A DNA stretch of 64,000 bases from Enchytraeus crypticus (GCA_905160935.1 CAJHZI010000478.1:2885001-2949000), one strand, 5' to 3'; positions 11,411-24,379 are shown, counted from the first letter of the stretch. The notes: a model not told the origin generated them from the letters alone. Numbers and translations: made by a program.

Positions 11411-12008
11411 GTTAGTAAAGACGGTGACATACATGTATAATATAACCATCATTCATGTGCTTATTTCATACTTACTAAATTGCTGCAGTAATTAATTGTA
11501 CACAACAATTTCACTAGGAAAATTAAAGGAATAAAATAATTTAGATCGCTATCTAACTAATGTATTAGACAGCCCGAATGGGTCTGTTAATAAGATCCGT
11601 ATGATTTTCAATTAACGATGCATATTCAAATAGGAGGTGCTTTACCTTGAAATCAAAAAAATGTTCGTACTCTACCACGCAGCAATAAAGTAATTAATTT
11701 AAATCGTATCGTAGTCGTAGTTCTTAAGTATTAGGTGAATGCAACGTTAAGACTGTTATATACATGTTTAATATAACATCATTCAATATTCAATAATAAT
11801 ATATAATATCCTATCAGTATTCATGTATCTTATCTATGATATATGATACAGTGATGTATGATATCATTGCATAACATTATAAATGACATTGGGTCAATCG
11901 AAAGAAGACATAATATCTATATTCGATGTCATTGAGTTAATCGAAAGAAGACATAATTTCTATGTTCAATGTCATTTAATTTATTTATTTTTAATAACAT
12001 TTTTACAG

Positions 12009-12186
12009 ACAGATATTAGCTAGTAAACGAATCGAAGCCCTCGATATGAGGATCAAAAACGGCTGGTGGGCGGAGTCTAAATCTGAGGGGGTGTGTTCAG
12101 CGAGCAAGTTCAAGGCCGGAGCTCTGAAGGTCACACTCGTGGCTAAGACTCGAGACTGGTTCGATAGACGAGGAGGTCACGCCCAG
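12009..12186 (+). CDS. Uncharacterised 557-residue protein, exon 2
   Basis: Acceptor TTTTTACAG and donor CAG|GTGAGA; the phase matches exons 1 and 3. Codes QILASKRIEALDMRIKNGWW through VAKTRDWFDRRGGHAQ (about residues 70-129). The exon is GC-rich against AT-rich flanks, which supports it. The WW and the DWFDRRGGH segment are distinctive but match no domain I know. Confidence 0.8.
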
Positions 12187-12295
12187 GTGAGAAATTAAGA
12201 TCTTCCAAATCACGTATTGTAGTTTTAAAGTTTTAAATAAATCTTTTTAAAACAACAAAAACAACACATATTACATTACGTATATACTATATATA

Positions 12296-12334
<39 letters not shown>

Positions 12335-12441
12335 ACTTTCCAAATCATGTATTGTATTTTTAAAGTTTTAAATAAATCTATTTGAAATGTCAATAGCAAC
12401 ACCTGCATACGTAGTGAATATACATGTGATAGTCATAAATA

Positions 12442-12599
12442 TAAAAAAGAGGAAAAAGAGGCAGGGGAAGGCCGAGATTAGGTATGTTAGATGATTTAAA
12501 GACCCACTTATATGTGGCAATGAAGAGGACGGCGGAAGACAGAGAAGAGTGGAGACGTTATATACCATGGACCTGCCAGTAAGCAGTGCACTAAGAGAG
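12442..12599 (+). mobile_element. LINE-C (RTE-like) 3' end insertion with target duplications
   Basis: Matches the C-terminal coding end and tail of the LINE at 48308-49165: GATGATTTAAAGACCCAC, GAAGACAGAGAAGAGTGGAG and CCATGGACCTGCCAGTAAGC, ending in GAGAGAG. Flanked by AGTCATAAATA at 12431-12441 and again at 12600-12610, an 11-bp target-site duplication. It is 5' truncated, as is usual for LINEs. Confidence 0.8.
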
Positions 12600-12996
12600 A
12601 GTCATAAATAAATAAATAAAACAAAAGTTTAATGTCTGTTTGCTAGTATAAGAATACTGTTAATTTCCACGCATCACAAATCTCTATAAATTTGTTCACG
12701 AAAAAGATTCATTTTTCTGTTTAAGTTTGTTAGCAGTCGAAGTGTGACATTTAATTTATTTTGAGGTACTTTTAAAAATTCTGATACTGGATTAATTCGA
12801 AGCAAGAGATGAAGTAAGAAAAAAAGCAATTCTATCGCAATCTTTCCAGTAATTTTATTTAATAAAATCATTTCTTGAAGTACAGAATGAAGGGTACCGA
12901 TTATAAGTAATATTACCTTTGATTATTCATCATCGTAGTTTTCAAAGAAGATCACACACAATAATGAGTTATATTAACCTATTTATAATATTTCAG

Positions 12997-13225
12997 AATA
13001 TGGAGCAGTTAGGACAAGAGATTGAAGGACCAGGAGTCTACGTGTTCAAACACCGGGAGCATCAGTGTTTCCAATTTGTTGGCTTTGCGGAGAAGATCTT
13101 CTCCAGCTGCTCAGAGAAGCTAAAGGCTGCATTCGATGGAACTCTAGCTGAGCCAATAGGATCCCTTCTCGTCATTTCCATGGCTTCGGATTGGGACTTC
13201 TACTTCATTCCTACGTCTCTAAAAG
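12997..13225 (+). CDS. Uncharacterised 557-residue protein, exon 3 (GIY-YIG-like)
   Basis: Acceptor TATTTCAG, donor AAAG|GTATTAG, residues about 130-205. Contains G-P-G-V-Y-V-F at 140-146 and F-V-G at 156-158, then a helix-like FAEKIFSSCSEKLKAAFDG. This order and spacing resembles the GIY...YIG core of GIY-YIG nucleases (GVY about 14 residues before FVG, followed by a helix). The catalytic arginine expected in that helix is not evident, so if the fold is right the domain may be inactive. The assignment is inference from pattern only; the exon itself is well supported by phase and composition. Confidence 0.75.
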
Positions 13226-14285
13226 GTATTAGAATGTGAACTTAAGATAAGAATGACCATTCCATTGATTACTGGCAAGATTAAGTTATTATCGTAGCGT
13301 TTGATCTAGCGGTCTCTGCGAAATTAGATCTATTATATTAGATTTCTATTAGATTAGTTTTCTATAAAATTAGATCTATGCGATTAGATTGGATCTATTC
13401 CGCTCTCATCGATTTCAATTTTCGTTGATTTTTTAATCTAAGGCTTTTAAGTATATTGCCAGATATAGCTGTATTGATCAAACTATATTAATCTAACTTT
13501 TTTATTAATCTAGCGGTATTAATCTAATTGTGTATTAATCTAACGCAATTTTTCTAAACGCTTTTATCTAGCTGTTTTGTTCTTTATTCTACATTATGAT
13601 TTACAATTGTTTTAAAGCTTCCTATGATAGACGCTTACTTGTTTTTCCTTGTTTTGCAAAAAGAATAATTGAAAATATGGCATTCTTTGGTCAAGTAGAG
13701 CGACACAGCTATCTTAGAATGGCTAAGTAACATATTAATTGCCAAAGTAGGTTCTAATTTACCGGTTGGTTGAAACAGACGTTAAACTTAGCTTTACAGC
13801 TTTTTTACTTGTTCAGGAGCTGCTCTATAAATAATTGCTTAATAGTTTTCCATTACATAGGAGTTTCGATTTAAATTAAAATGCGATACACTTTTAAATC
13901 ATTTTTTATGAGCTAGTTGTGTAGCTTTCAATAGATAGTCTCAATTGAAGGCTTATTGCAAAAGGTCATATTGTACTTGCATTGTAGAAGTGAGTTGATT
14001 ACTCTGTTCAAATATGCAGTCAAATTTCATACATACTGGAGAATGATTTTTATCGCTTTGCCATCTAGATCAAATAACAGTTCGTCCATACTATCAGGGC
14101 CATACAATACCTGTAAATATCAAATTCTAGTTAATATATTTGATGTATTTGATATTATATAGTTAATACATATACACGTATATAGTTATATGTAAAGTAA
14201 CTATACTATATGGTTATATTACATATAAGATAAATATATAGTTAATGTATTTGATATTTTTATGTATTTGTTACTTTTCATTCAG

Positions 14286-15343
14286 ATGATCCGCGTCTTC
14301 TACAACTTCTACACAACGATATCATCTTGAAGCACGATTCCATTTGGCCGCGAGGTCTTAACTTCACAATCACCCTCAACTCTCTTCTAGATCTTTCTGA
14401 ATTCCGCAAATCATGCTTACGTCATCGCTGGCCTCCTGAGTGTGAAATCGCCGATAAAATTGATATTGACTTGACGCGACTAAGAAAACAAATTTTAAAA
14501 TCTGACCTTGAGGAAGCTATTAATGTCACGCTGCAGATAAATGGTGTGTCAGTTGACGAAATCGACGCTGAGAGCACGATGACGACGTCCAATGGTTTAG
14601 AAAAATATCCTATCTCTAGCACGCCTTCTACACCACGTAAGCGAAATCCGGTGATCCCTGTTTCGCAGAACAAGCCAAAGCTACCATCATCGCCACGTCA
14701 AACACGTGCAAACTCCTCAACCTCAAGTCTACCAGCAAAACAAAGCCCTGTGCAAAGGCTAACCCCTTCAACAACAGCTAAGACTAGACCAAATACAGTT
14801 TCTAAATCTCCTTCGTCTAGAATAGCATCGGCGAATAAGAACAGTCTTACTTCAAAGGCATCAAATAAATCTGTTCCTGCCAGTCAAAGTCTCATGTGTG
14901 TATCACTGGATGCAGCTAAGAGTCAGCTTGTACTTGGGCCCAGTTTCTCTGCTGATATGACGTCATCGCTTTGTGTGGAAGACCTGGAACGTGCAGGAGT
15001 TCTGACCGACTACTCTGCCGCTGATGACGTCATGAAATCTGAGGAAACTGAAACTAGTCTATCTCTCATGAAATCGTCGGATGTGGAAAATCTGCAATAT
15101 GACACTGTTTCGCCCACAATTCCAGCAACTTCAGGATCGAATCTGACTTCTAAGAAAAGACAGTTGCCTACTACAAGTGTCCAGCAGAACGTTAAATCTT
15201 CAGCAGGCAGTCAGATGAGACAGCGGGCATTGTCAGCGGCTGATGTAAGGAAGAGAACAACAACAACATCAGGCGATAAGATGAATTGTAATAAGGAAAC
15301 TGGCAAGAGACCAGTTTCTGCCAAGGTGTTGAAGAAGAAGTAA
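14286..15343 (+). CDS. Uncharacterised 557-residue protein, terminal exon
   Basis: Acceptor TTCATTCAG joins in phase with exon 3 (split aspartate codon). The exon runs 351 codons to TAA at 15341. The first third looks folded (DDPRLLQLLHNDIILKHDSI through VTLQINGV, residues about 206-285). From about residue 300 the sequence becomes low complexity, rich in Ser, Thr, Pro, Lys and Arg, with repeated S-P and T-P dipeptides (STPSTPRKR, SSPRQTR, KQSPVQR, KSPSSR), an acidic patch near residues 420-455 and a basic C-terminal end (KRPVSAKVLKKK). This layout suggests a disordered, phosphorylatable, possibly nuclear or cytoskeleton-associated tail, which is inference. No AATAAA was seen soon after the stop. 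An RTE-like LINE fragment follows at about 15540. Confidence 0.85.
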
Positions 15344-15539
15344 ACAGTTTGTTGAAATTAATGACCTTGATAGGTTTTGGCTCACATGAATCTCGGTGCT
15401 TACTAGACATGTCTGAATTAATTGCATAGTCAAAGGAATTAATAACATAGTCAAATAATCGACAATGCTGATTTTAGTCTTAAGGCTTTTGCATTGACAG
15501 TTTGATCTATACACGTAGGTACTTTGTTTTATTAATTTA

Positions 15540-15840
15540 TATTACTACTATATTACTAAATTATATTACGACCTTTTGAACCGAATACGACGACAACAGA
15601 TGAAATTTTTCGGACACATTATACGGAACAAAATAGTTGAAAATGCCGTAGTGACAGGAATAATAGAAGGAAAAAGATGCAAGGTTCGACAACGAATGAC
15701 GTTTATTAAGAGTCTTAGCAAATGGATGCAGTTAACTGAAACAGAGATGATCAGAGCAACAATGAACAGAGACATATGTAAGAATATGACCATGACCGAC
15801 CAGACTTGGAACAGGCGCGGCACTTAGAGAAGAAGAGAAG
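15540..15840 (+). pseudogene. RTE-like LINE C-terminal fragment
   Basis: Open from about 15576 to 15827: NRIRRQQMKFFGHIIRNKIV and GIIEGKRCKVRQRMTFIKSL. The order R-x-x-x-x-F-G-H-x-x-R followed by x-I-E-G-K-R-x-x-x-R-Q-R is the usual C-terminal end of RTE-clade endonuclease/reverse transcriptase proteins. It differs from LINE-C, so it is a second RTE-like family. It is truncated and starts about 200 bases after the stop of the upstream gene. Confidence 0.75.
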
Positions 15841-18352
15841 ATATTACTATTCTTCGTGTGCTTTAAATTTATTCAATTCGACTTAAAACATAATTCAAAG
15901 TTTTGCATTAAATCAATTTAGCGTAAACCTGCACCATTAGTTAGATGTAGACTGCCAAATTAAAAGTAGAAAATCAGTGCAATGTTCATAGAAATGATAG
16001 AAGTCAGTTTAAAAACTGATTTATATGGACATTGATTTGGTCACTGATATCGCTTTATAGAGATGAAATTGACGTAAACATCGGTTTTACGGCTTTTTAA
16101 ACTTTAAATTACCTTAATTTGCGACATTCACTGTCGCTTTTTAGTAGCTAAATCTTAAATGGCATATCCTGCAGTGTACAGAACTGTTGGAAATTAGATT
16201 GCTGATGAAATTGAAGATTGAGTGAAATGTATGAGAATAAGTATACGATTAGCTTTCTAGCGACTTAAAACATGCGACATTACCTTAGAAATATTTGTAG
16301 CGTCACACCTCAATACGATTTATATTGTAGTCATTAGATGGTTTTAACTAGGGTGACTTCTGGATTTTAGATGTTTTACAACTTTAAATTATTTTATTTA
16401 AACGACAGTCAATCAATGTATAGAAGGTTGCTTGTTAATTTTAAGTCTTTTAGATTCTTTGCATTTTGTTTTTATGTATTATTCAATTTTTTAAACTCAA
16501 CTTGTACATATATTCATGGATTTGATTCTCAATCTTCAGCGCGAAATATCACATGCGATCTAAAAGGATCATATTTCTATTGTATCACAATTCATTATTG
16601 TAATATTGAATTCAATATTGGTCAATATCCTTTCTATCTCTTATTTCTTCAATCACTCGAGACTATAACTTTTGCCTTGCAGCTTTAATTTGTGATGTAA
16701 ACTTGAAATAGATTTTCTTTAATTTCGTCTAAATAGATTTTAAATGTGTTACAAAGAATTCTGATTTCCGCCTGAACTATAGTCTGATCTCATAAACTTC
16801 CCTTAGCCATTTAAAAATATCTTTATATGATTTTTAGCTTTAGTTTAACTAGTTTGTTTAGTTTAAAAGTTTAGTTTTCTATTCGTGTCCCGAACTTTGT
16901 TCAAGTGAGAGTCAAGGGAAGATGGTGATTGCTATGTTGATGAGGAAAAATACATAGTTTCTTGCAGATTCAGTTCCATTTGTAGCAATGAAACGGAGAG
17001 TAATCTTCGCAGTTGAGGTTATATGATATTTTGAATGTTTATGTAGCTTAATGGATTACCATTTTATGATGTTTGAGAATTTAAAAGAGCAACAACTAAG
17101 AATTAAATCAGATCTAATTGACCTGCAAGCAAATCATGCGCAAACTGGCAAATAGCTTGTTAACTCTATCATAAAGAGGCTCAATAATTCAACGGCTGAG
17201 ATTGAAAAACTAAAGTCTCTGTGAAATGATAACGACAAGAAAACTAATTCTATAATTCTTGGCTTCTACGCGCAATAAGAACGTCTCTAAACATATCAGA
17301 AAACTTAGCGATACTTATCAATTACTTCATACTTAGAGATACTTATCAAGCACATCATACATAACGATACTTATCAAGTACTTGACACTTAGCGAAATCA
17401 TCGTAACATTCAAGTAGCTTCAGAATAATTATGCCGATTCGTTTAGCTGATTAACTGAAATTGAAATATAATAGAAATGTCAGAAATTAAATAAATGTAC
17501 AATTATTTTAACAAAATCTAACACCTTAAATCACCTGCTACAACGTCTTAAAAACAATAAAGAGAAATTAAAATAATAAGTACCGAAGATATTCAATATG
17601 TGGTAATATAATCCAAAAATTCAATAGTCTTCAAATGTCCCATTTTAAGTTGCAATTTAGAAATAAACAGTAATAGAGAATGCATTCTGTTTAGTTAATT
17701 TAAATACTCTGAAGTGATGGTATAGAAAATAATAAGGAAGCATTGAAAGCAGAGCCTTTAAACATGCGTAGGGTGTTCCGAATTCGGCTAGTTGCACCCG
17801 ATTCTGAGATGAGTTAATGCTTAAGAACTGTACACTGTTCTCATCACGTGAGTGGCGCGGTCCTATTAAACAATCAATCCATCGTAAATAAATCAATAAA
17901 ATATTTAAATATCTAACAAATCAACCAATAAACATCGCAATATATCAACTCATCAGGAACATAAGTCACAGAAATTGACTACATAAATTCATACATTAAT
18001 TGAACTATTATCCATACCGATCTTTCAATAAATCAATTAGCTAATCACAATAAATCAATAAATCGATCTATTATTTGTAATCCATTAATTGAAATTCAAC
18101 TTTCTGTTACAAGGTAAAAATAAAATACATGATTGGAAATTAAATATAGTAAACTTAAGTAAAATATCAGATAGAACCCCTGAAGCTTATAAGCCAGCCA
18201 AGTTAAATGCTTGGCTTATAATATTATAAGCCAAGTATTTAATAGTATGCATTTTTCTCAATATTTAAATCAAATGGACCGAATTTTGATTTAGATCGTG
18301 ACCTCAATTTGTTATTAGTACCAGAAAATTAAATATTTTAAATTTCGAAAAG
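15841..18352. other. Gene-free stretch between the 557-residue protein gene and the IF gene
   Basis: AT-rich. It contains a SINE-B fragment (about 16035-16100), a family E fragment (about 16905-16945), a 28-bp tandem with AGCGATACTTATCAA (about 17297-17395) and a 36-bp palindrome at 18205-18240. The last IF exon, if one exists beyond 18362, would lie here, but I could not identify it. Confidence 0.55.
18205..18240. repeat. 36-bp palindrome
   Basis: Two 18-base arms with no loop, centred on TTATAAT|ATTATAA, with CTTGGC/GCCAAG in the arms and one mismatch. A third related word (TTATAAGCCAGCCAAG) lies just before it. It sits about 120 bases past the last IF exon seen, on the transcribed side. 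Confidence 0.75.
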
Positions 18353-18361
18353 TCAGCATAC

Positions 18362-18478
18362 CTCTCCCTCTTTGTTGATGAGCTTAGTGGTAGCTTGGGC
18401 TCCGATGCCCCAGCTCTCGAATGGTGCCTCAAGGTCACTGTACGCAGCGCTCGATGGCTTCTGACCTCTACCCCAGAT
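18362..18478 (-). CDS. IF protein exon 11 (end of the lamin tail, last exon seen)
   Basis: 39 codons, [20 protein letters not shown] then [24 protein letters not shown]-x-K-P and S-W-G-x-G-x-x-x-T-x-L-x-x-x-x-G-E complete the lamin-tail domain. At GAG|GTATGC the exon either splices to a short unseen exon (many family members carry about 10-15 more residues) or reads on through Val-Cys to TGA at 18355-18353. The exon is certain; the C-terminal end is not. Confidence 0.88.
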
Positions 18479-21400
18479 CTGTAGCCAAACAGTAAAAGAT
18501 AAGTTAAAACATATCTTTATTATTTAACCTGAAGATAACTTATTTGATAACTTATTTATTATACATATGCAATGTGAAAACTGCAAAGTGCATGTAGGAT
18601 CATAATCATCATCATCTTCCCTTAAATCCCAATTTAACTATGGTCGGGAGATGCGAACAGACTTAATCATTCCTTTACGGTATAATTATTGTATTAATGC
18701 TAGACAACTAATCTTTCCAATATACCCCTTGAATTAACCCTTGCGTTTTAACAAAAGGGGCAGTCCATTTATGAAACCATCTTTTGACCTTATATCTCCG
18801 GTCTATCATCTAGTTTCATTCATCCGTTCACTGTCACGATATTACTCAACGATTTCGATCAGATGAAGGTTTAGTTTCGAAATATCATACAAAGATAATC
18901 AAAAAGTATAACAACTTAAATATTTACGCCCATCCTTGCATGACGATTTCCAATGATATGAATGACCCTCAAAATAACATAAAAAATCCTAGTATTCTTT
19001 TGTCTAGATGAGATCATAAAAGCTATCAAGATTTGATAACTTTTCACACAATTTTTCAAAACATAAAAACCATAATTGGCAATATAAGAAATAATGTTTT
19101 TCAAAAACAATTACTATAAAACACCTTGTATTTTTTAAAATAAATAAAAGCAACAGTAAATGACACTTGTAGAATAGTAGAATAGTATACGTATAATGGT
19201 TTTGAATGTACGCTAAATTTGTTTCATTGTATTTTCTTTTCTTGTTTAATTATATTTTCTTCGAACTCTAAAGTTTATTTTAATTAGTTTTTTGCTCCTT
19301 ATAGGTATGAATTTTTTATAATTTAGAGATGTTTTTTAAAATTTATTTTGAGTTTTCACTTGCCAGTGTCTGGCCAGTTCCTAATTTTAAAATATTCAAT
19401 TGCATGGCTACCAACGGTTTTACTGTAATTCGTAATGTAATAGAAATTTTTTGTATTTCAGTCTCAAATAGACTCTGCTATAACTACTAATTATGGTATT
19501 ACCGAACAGAGCTACGGCTCTTATATGGTAGTCTCTTTTGTATTGTTATTTGTTTATCTAACTATATGCAAGTTCCCCATGTTTTTATAATCTGTGCTGT
19601 GATAACAAATACACGATGCTAAACGAAAAAAGGAACGAAGCAACAACTGACCGTGATCTTGATTCCAGGTCTCATGTTGGCGAATGGAGCTCCAAGGACG
19701 TACTCAGGTACGGTTCTGTTGTCAACAGTTCGAACTACCTTCCAGCCTTCGCAGTTCTCATCCTTTTAATGGAAAGTATTCAAAATGAAATTAATATTAT
19801 ATTTAATTTCCTCAAATTCGTGCCCAATTCACGATATAATGTTTTACTGATTATTCATTATGTTTTAGTCTTTTGTTACATTTCTGTATTTCGGAATAAG
19901 AAATCAGTGGGACGACCTAAAAGAAGATGAACGAACTGTCTCGAAGAAGACTTGAAGTCTGCTGTGGGTAATATTTTTGGGAGAACAGAAGGAAGAAAAA
20001 GAATGAAAAACGAGGAAATGAATAGAGTTTTTAGAGGAAGATCGTTGAGAAATCTTTAGCTGGAACCAACCTCAGGTTGATCACATGATATAACATGGTA
20101 TAAGAAATTTGAAAGCTGTCTCACGTCAGTATCAGAACTTATGGCGACATTTCTAAAGTAATCCGAAAAAATTAGAAAAAAAAAAAAAAAGGACTACTAC
20201 AGTAAATTGATGATTAATTCATAGTTACTCACTAATCTGTAATTAATTTTTGCACATTACGAGACGGGGGGCAGTGTCGATGTTGGTAAGAAATCCGACC
20301 ACGAATTAGTATGTGTTGGTTCAAACAGTGGGCTTGCTCGTCACTGATATCGCTTTCGAAAGAAGAAACTGGCGTTAACATCGGCATTATTATTTGTAAA
20401 AAGTTTGTTTGACAAGCAAATACCAAGGGTTCGAAACCTCTTCGGACAATCTCTGGCGGCCCAATTGTGGCATGGAAACAGACGTTAAACTTATTTTTAC
20501 ATAATTCTAAATTCAAGGCTAGCTCTAAATAAAACGCAAACGACGTCGCTGACATCATCCTTGTATGAGGAAACAGACGTTAAACCTTAGTTATTATTAT
20601 TATTATTTACCTTGCGGCCGGTGTTCTCAAGTCTGACGAATTTGCCATCAGGGGGGCAGTCACTGATGGTGATGGGGCCTTTAGCCGTGCGCTGATATGT
20701 GGTGCGGGCAGACATCTCCCCCTTAGCCAGGCTGCTCATCGTCTCTGTGCCACAAATAGTGCCACATTTATGTGCCATAAATAGTGACACAAGTATGTGA
20801 CACAAGTATGTGCCACAAATATTGTCACATTTATGTGTCACAAATAGTGTCACAAATAATGTCACATTATGTGTCACAGAGAGTGCCACATTTATGAGCC
20901 ACAAATAGTGCCACATTTATGTGCCACAAATAATGCCATATTTATGTGCCACAAATAATACTACAAAATAATGTCATATTTATGTGTAACAAATAATACT
21001 ATATTTATATTATTATATTATTATTATTAGTAGAATTATTTTTTGCCTTCAAGCTTTTTTATTTGTTTTTCCTGTCACAGTAAACAGCAAATACAGCATA
21101 CTTATCTAGAAACTAAACAATAATCAAAGCAGTAAAATAATATCATTTATTAAAATTAAAAATTTAAATAAATATTAGTAGTAATCTTCATAAATTTAAA
21201 TCCTTTTAGGGTAGAATTATTTTAATTTTATTGACTTTTAGATAATTTTTCACCAACAACTACATTAAATTTGCTCATATCAAAGTTTTTGTCAGGATTT
21301 AAATAAAAGTAATTAGTGGGACCTAATTTTCAGTGTTAGAGTTACCAAGAGAGAAGTATTGACCGATATTTGAATTTAAAGAATTAAGTGATGTTTAAAT

Positions 21401-24312
21401 AAAAATATTTCAAAAGATAAAATTACTAAAGAGAAACATTTGATGTTACGGCACGAACAGACCGAACAGACTTAACATTCTTATTTGTGCTTCTTAGTAA
21501 ATTAAAAAAAATCCATAATCCATGTAAATGCCGGTCCAGATAATAATTGAATTTTACATTTACAGCTCTGCCACAGCTTAACTCATGAGAGTTCAAAGGA
21601 CTAAATGAGTTCCATGATCTCAGTTAAGATTGTTCACTTACATTTTGAGCTACTATCTGTCACTCTTCACATAAAGCTATTCTAACACTAATAGCTGCAT
21701 CGATTCCAAATATTTATCATTCATCAACGAGGCATAGATAGAAGCATAGGCTGGAGCCAGTGGCGACGTCGGTAAGATAATCGACAGCGGTTCAGTATGT
21801 GCGGGGTTCAAAATCCTGGGCTCGCCCGTCACTGACATCGCTTTCGAGTGAGTAAACTGACGTTAACCTTAGCTTTTAACTTTAGTTTTCTACTCATAAA
21901 GCTATTCTGACATTAATAGCTATATCGATTCCACATATTTATCATTCATCAACGAGGCACAGATAAACCACAATGCAGAGTTGGACACGAACCACTTCTG
22001 GTGCTGCTGGTGTTGTGCTCATCTCTTCCACCTGCTCCATACTGGAGTGACTCCATGGCAGATCTGGAGCTCAACCTAGGCAGAGGTTAGTTAACAACAG
22101 TTTTATAGTAAAAAAAGTAAATCTAATACTAACGTTGTGCAGAGATGTGATTCGTTAACAGCAGTTTTATAATATAGCAAAGTAAAGCTAATGCTAACGT
22201 CAGTTTCCTCACTCGAAAGCGATGTCAGTGACGGGCGTGCCCAGGACTTGAACCCCGCACTTACTGATCCGCAGTCGAATGTCTTAACGACGTCGCCACT
22301 GGCTCCAGCCAGATAATTATAATAACAATAATAATAATAAAGGTTTAACGTCCGTTTCCTCATCCAGGGATGATGTCAGGGACGTCCCCAACAGCACATA
22401 TCACTACAGATCAATTCACCCAGACCAATCTGCGAAAGAAATGTGCTGAGGAGAAGTATGGTCCTAAACGAAAGCCAGTCCGGTGATCAAAAAATGGTCA
22501 AGGTAGATTGATTATGTCTATGGTGGGAAAAGGTAAGTTTTAAGCTTGCTAGAGAATGTTGAAAGAGAAACACAAAAGCGAAGATTAGCAGGTAAAGAGT
22601 TCCAGATTGTGGGTGCTGCGTAAGAAAATGAACGTCTGCCCGATGACGTGAGAATATTTGGAACTGAGAGAAGACTGGCATCGGTGGAGCGAAGTGTACG
22701 TGAGGGGCGATAGGGAAGAAGAATTTCAGATAAGTAAGAAGGCTTGCCAAATCGCCTAGTTTTAAAAGTTAATAGAGCTATTTTATATTTTATGCGTTGA
22801 TTTACAGGGAGCCAGTGAAGACTGCGAAGAAGAGAACGAGAGCGAAATTGAAGTCGAGAGGACTTATAAACAACAATCAATGAAGCAAAATCTTCATCGT
22901 ATATATAAATTATGGCGCATATTTATTTATAGTGCTACAACTAAATAAAGGTAGCTTAACGTCAAATCGAAGTTTTAGCAGATAGCTCCTAGTAGATTTA
23001 ATCACAGTAGCTTCTAGTAGATTTAATATCTTGTCACAAGTCTGCAAGTTAATTTGTAGCTTAATTTTTCAATTTTTTTTCAAATCAGTATTTTTCGCAG
23101 ATATTAGGCCTAACAGCACAAGGCTTAATATCTGTTTACTGCGTACAGAACATAATCCTTCTGATATTAGCTCATTAAGAGTTTAATTTACATACATAGA
23201 CAAGGTAAGATATTGTGACTTGTTCCTACTGTAGAACAGTGCGCCATCATATAGACATACATGTATATATGTATATCGAAGAGGTATTATAACTAAAGGC
23301 TAGCTTTCAATTAATACATAGATTCTCAAGCAGATTATTGCTTAAAGTTCGAAAAAACAATCAAAAATCCCGACTAATAATACTCCTACAAATATCTTCA
23401 GGATATTTGCAATTAAATTTCAAAGACAGCAAATGATATTGTTGCTTTGCGATATCTCTCATAACCGGATTAGAAATATAAACATTAGTTAATCATTCGT
23501 CTGATCTATGTAATGTGTGCATATAGCCGGATACCATTATTATTAAGAATTAATTAGTTAATTAATTATTAATTAAATATTTTTTAGTCGCAAAATCTCG
23601 GATATTCACAGGACCAGTTAATCAGAAATTGGGATAAATTCCCTAACTATTTAAAGATGTGGGTATTAAAAGTGATCAGCATAGTTGATCGTTTCAATGT
23701 AATATGTGTTTACTTTTTAATATTTTAATTAATTAAAAACTGTAAATTAATTAACCTGGTCTCTTCACCCTCCAGCAGTTTTCTGTAGGCAGCGATTTCC
23801 AGCTCCAGGCCCATCTTTGAGTCCATGATCTGTTGGAGGTTGCGCAGGATTGCTTCCAGCTCAGCACGGACGTTCTGGATCTCACTGCGCAGTCCGTTGT
23901 TCTCGTCCTCCAGACTCCTCTCCCAGTCATCTCTCTGACGTCTCAGCATCTCCAGCTGACGCATCAACTCTGCGTTCTGTGGGATCAATCAATCAATCAA
24001 TCAATCAATCTATCTATCTATCGATCAATCAATCTATCAATCTATCAATCTATCGATATATCAATCAATCTATCATTTAATCATCCAATCAATCAACCAG
24101 TCGTCCAATCAATCACTTAATCAATTATTCAGACAGTCAATCATCCAATCCATCTCTCTATCAACTAATCTATCTATCAATCAATCAGTAAAGCAACAAA
24201 TCACCCAATCAATCTAACATTCAATCAATCTATCAATCAATAAAGCAACCAATCATCCAATCAATCTATCAATCAATCAATTAGTCAGACAGTCAATCAT
24301 TTTCCCCATCAA

Positions 24313-24379
<67 letters not shown>

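Larger units (their letters stand above)
11411..14285 (+). other. Introns of the 557-residue protein gene
   Basis: Three introns: 11411-12008, 12187-12996 and 13226-14285. Intron 1 holds a two-unit tandem of about 45 bp with AATCGAAAGAAGACATAAT (about 11885-11978). Intron 2 holds (TA)n at 12295-12332 and a LINE-C insertion with visible target duplications (12431-12610). Intron 3 holds degenerate ATTAATCTA and TTAGATCTA repeats (about 13320-13570) and AT-rich DNA. No other coding sequence was seen. Confidence 0.7.

Noticed and set aside
17761-17860. GC-richer minus-strand segment NRVQLAEFGTPYA as a candidate last IF exon
   Set aside because: It has no pyrimidine tract, no early stop, and an amino-acid sequence unlike known IF tails.
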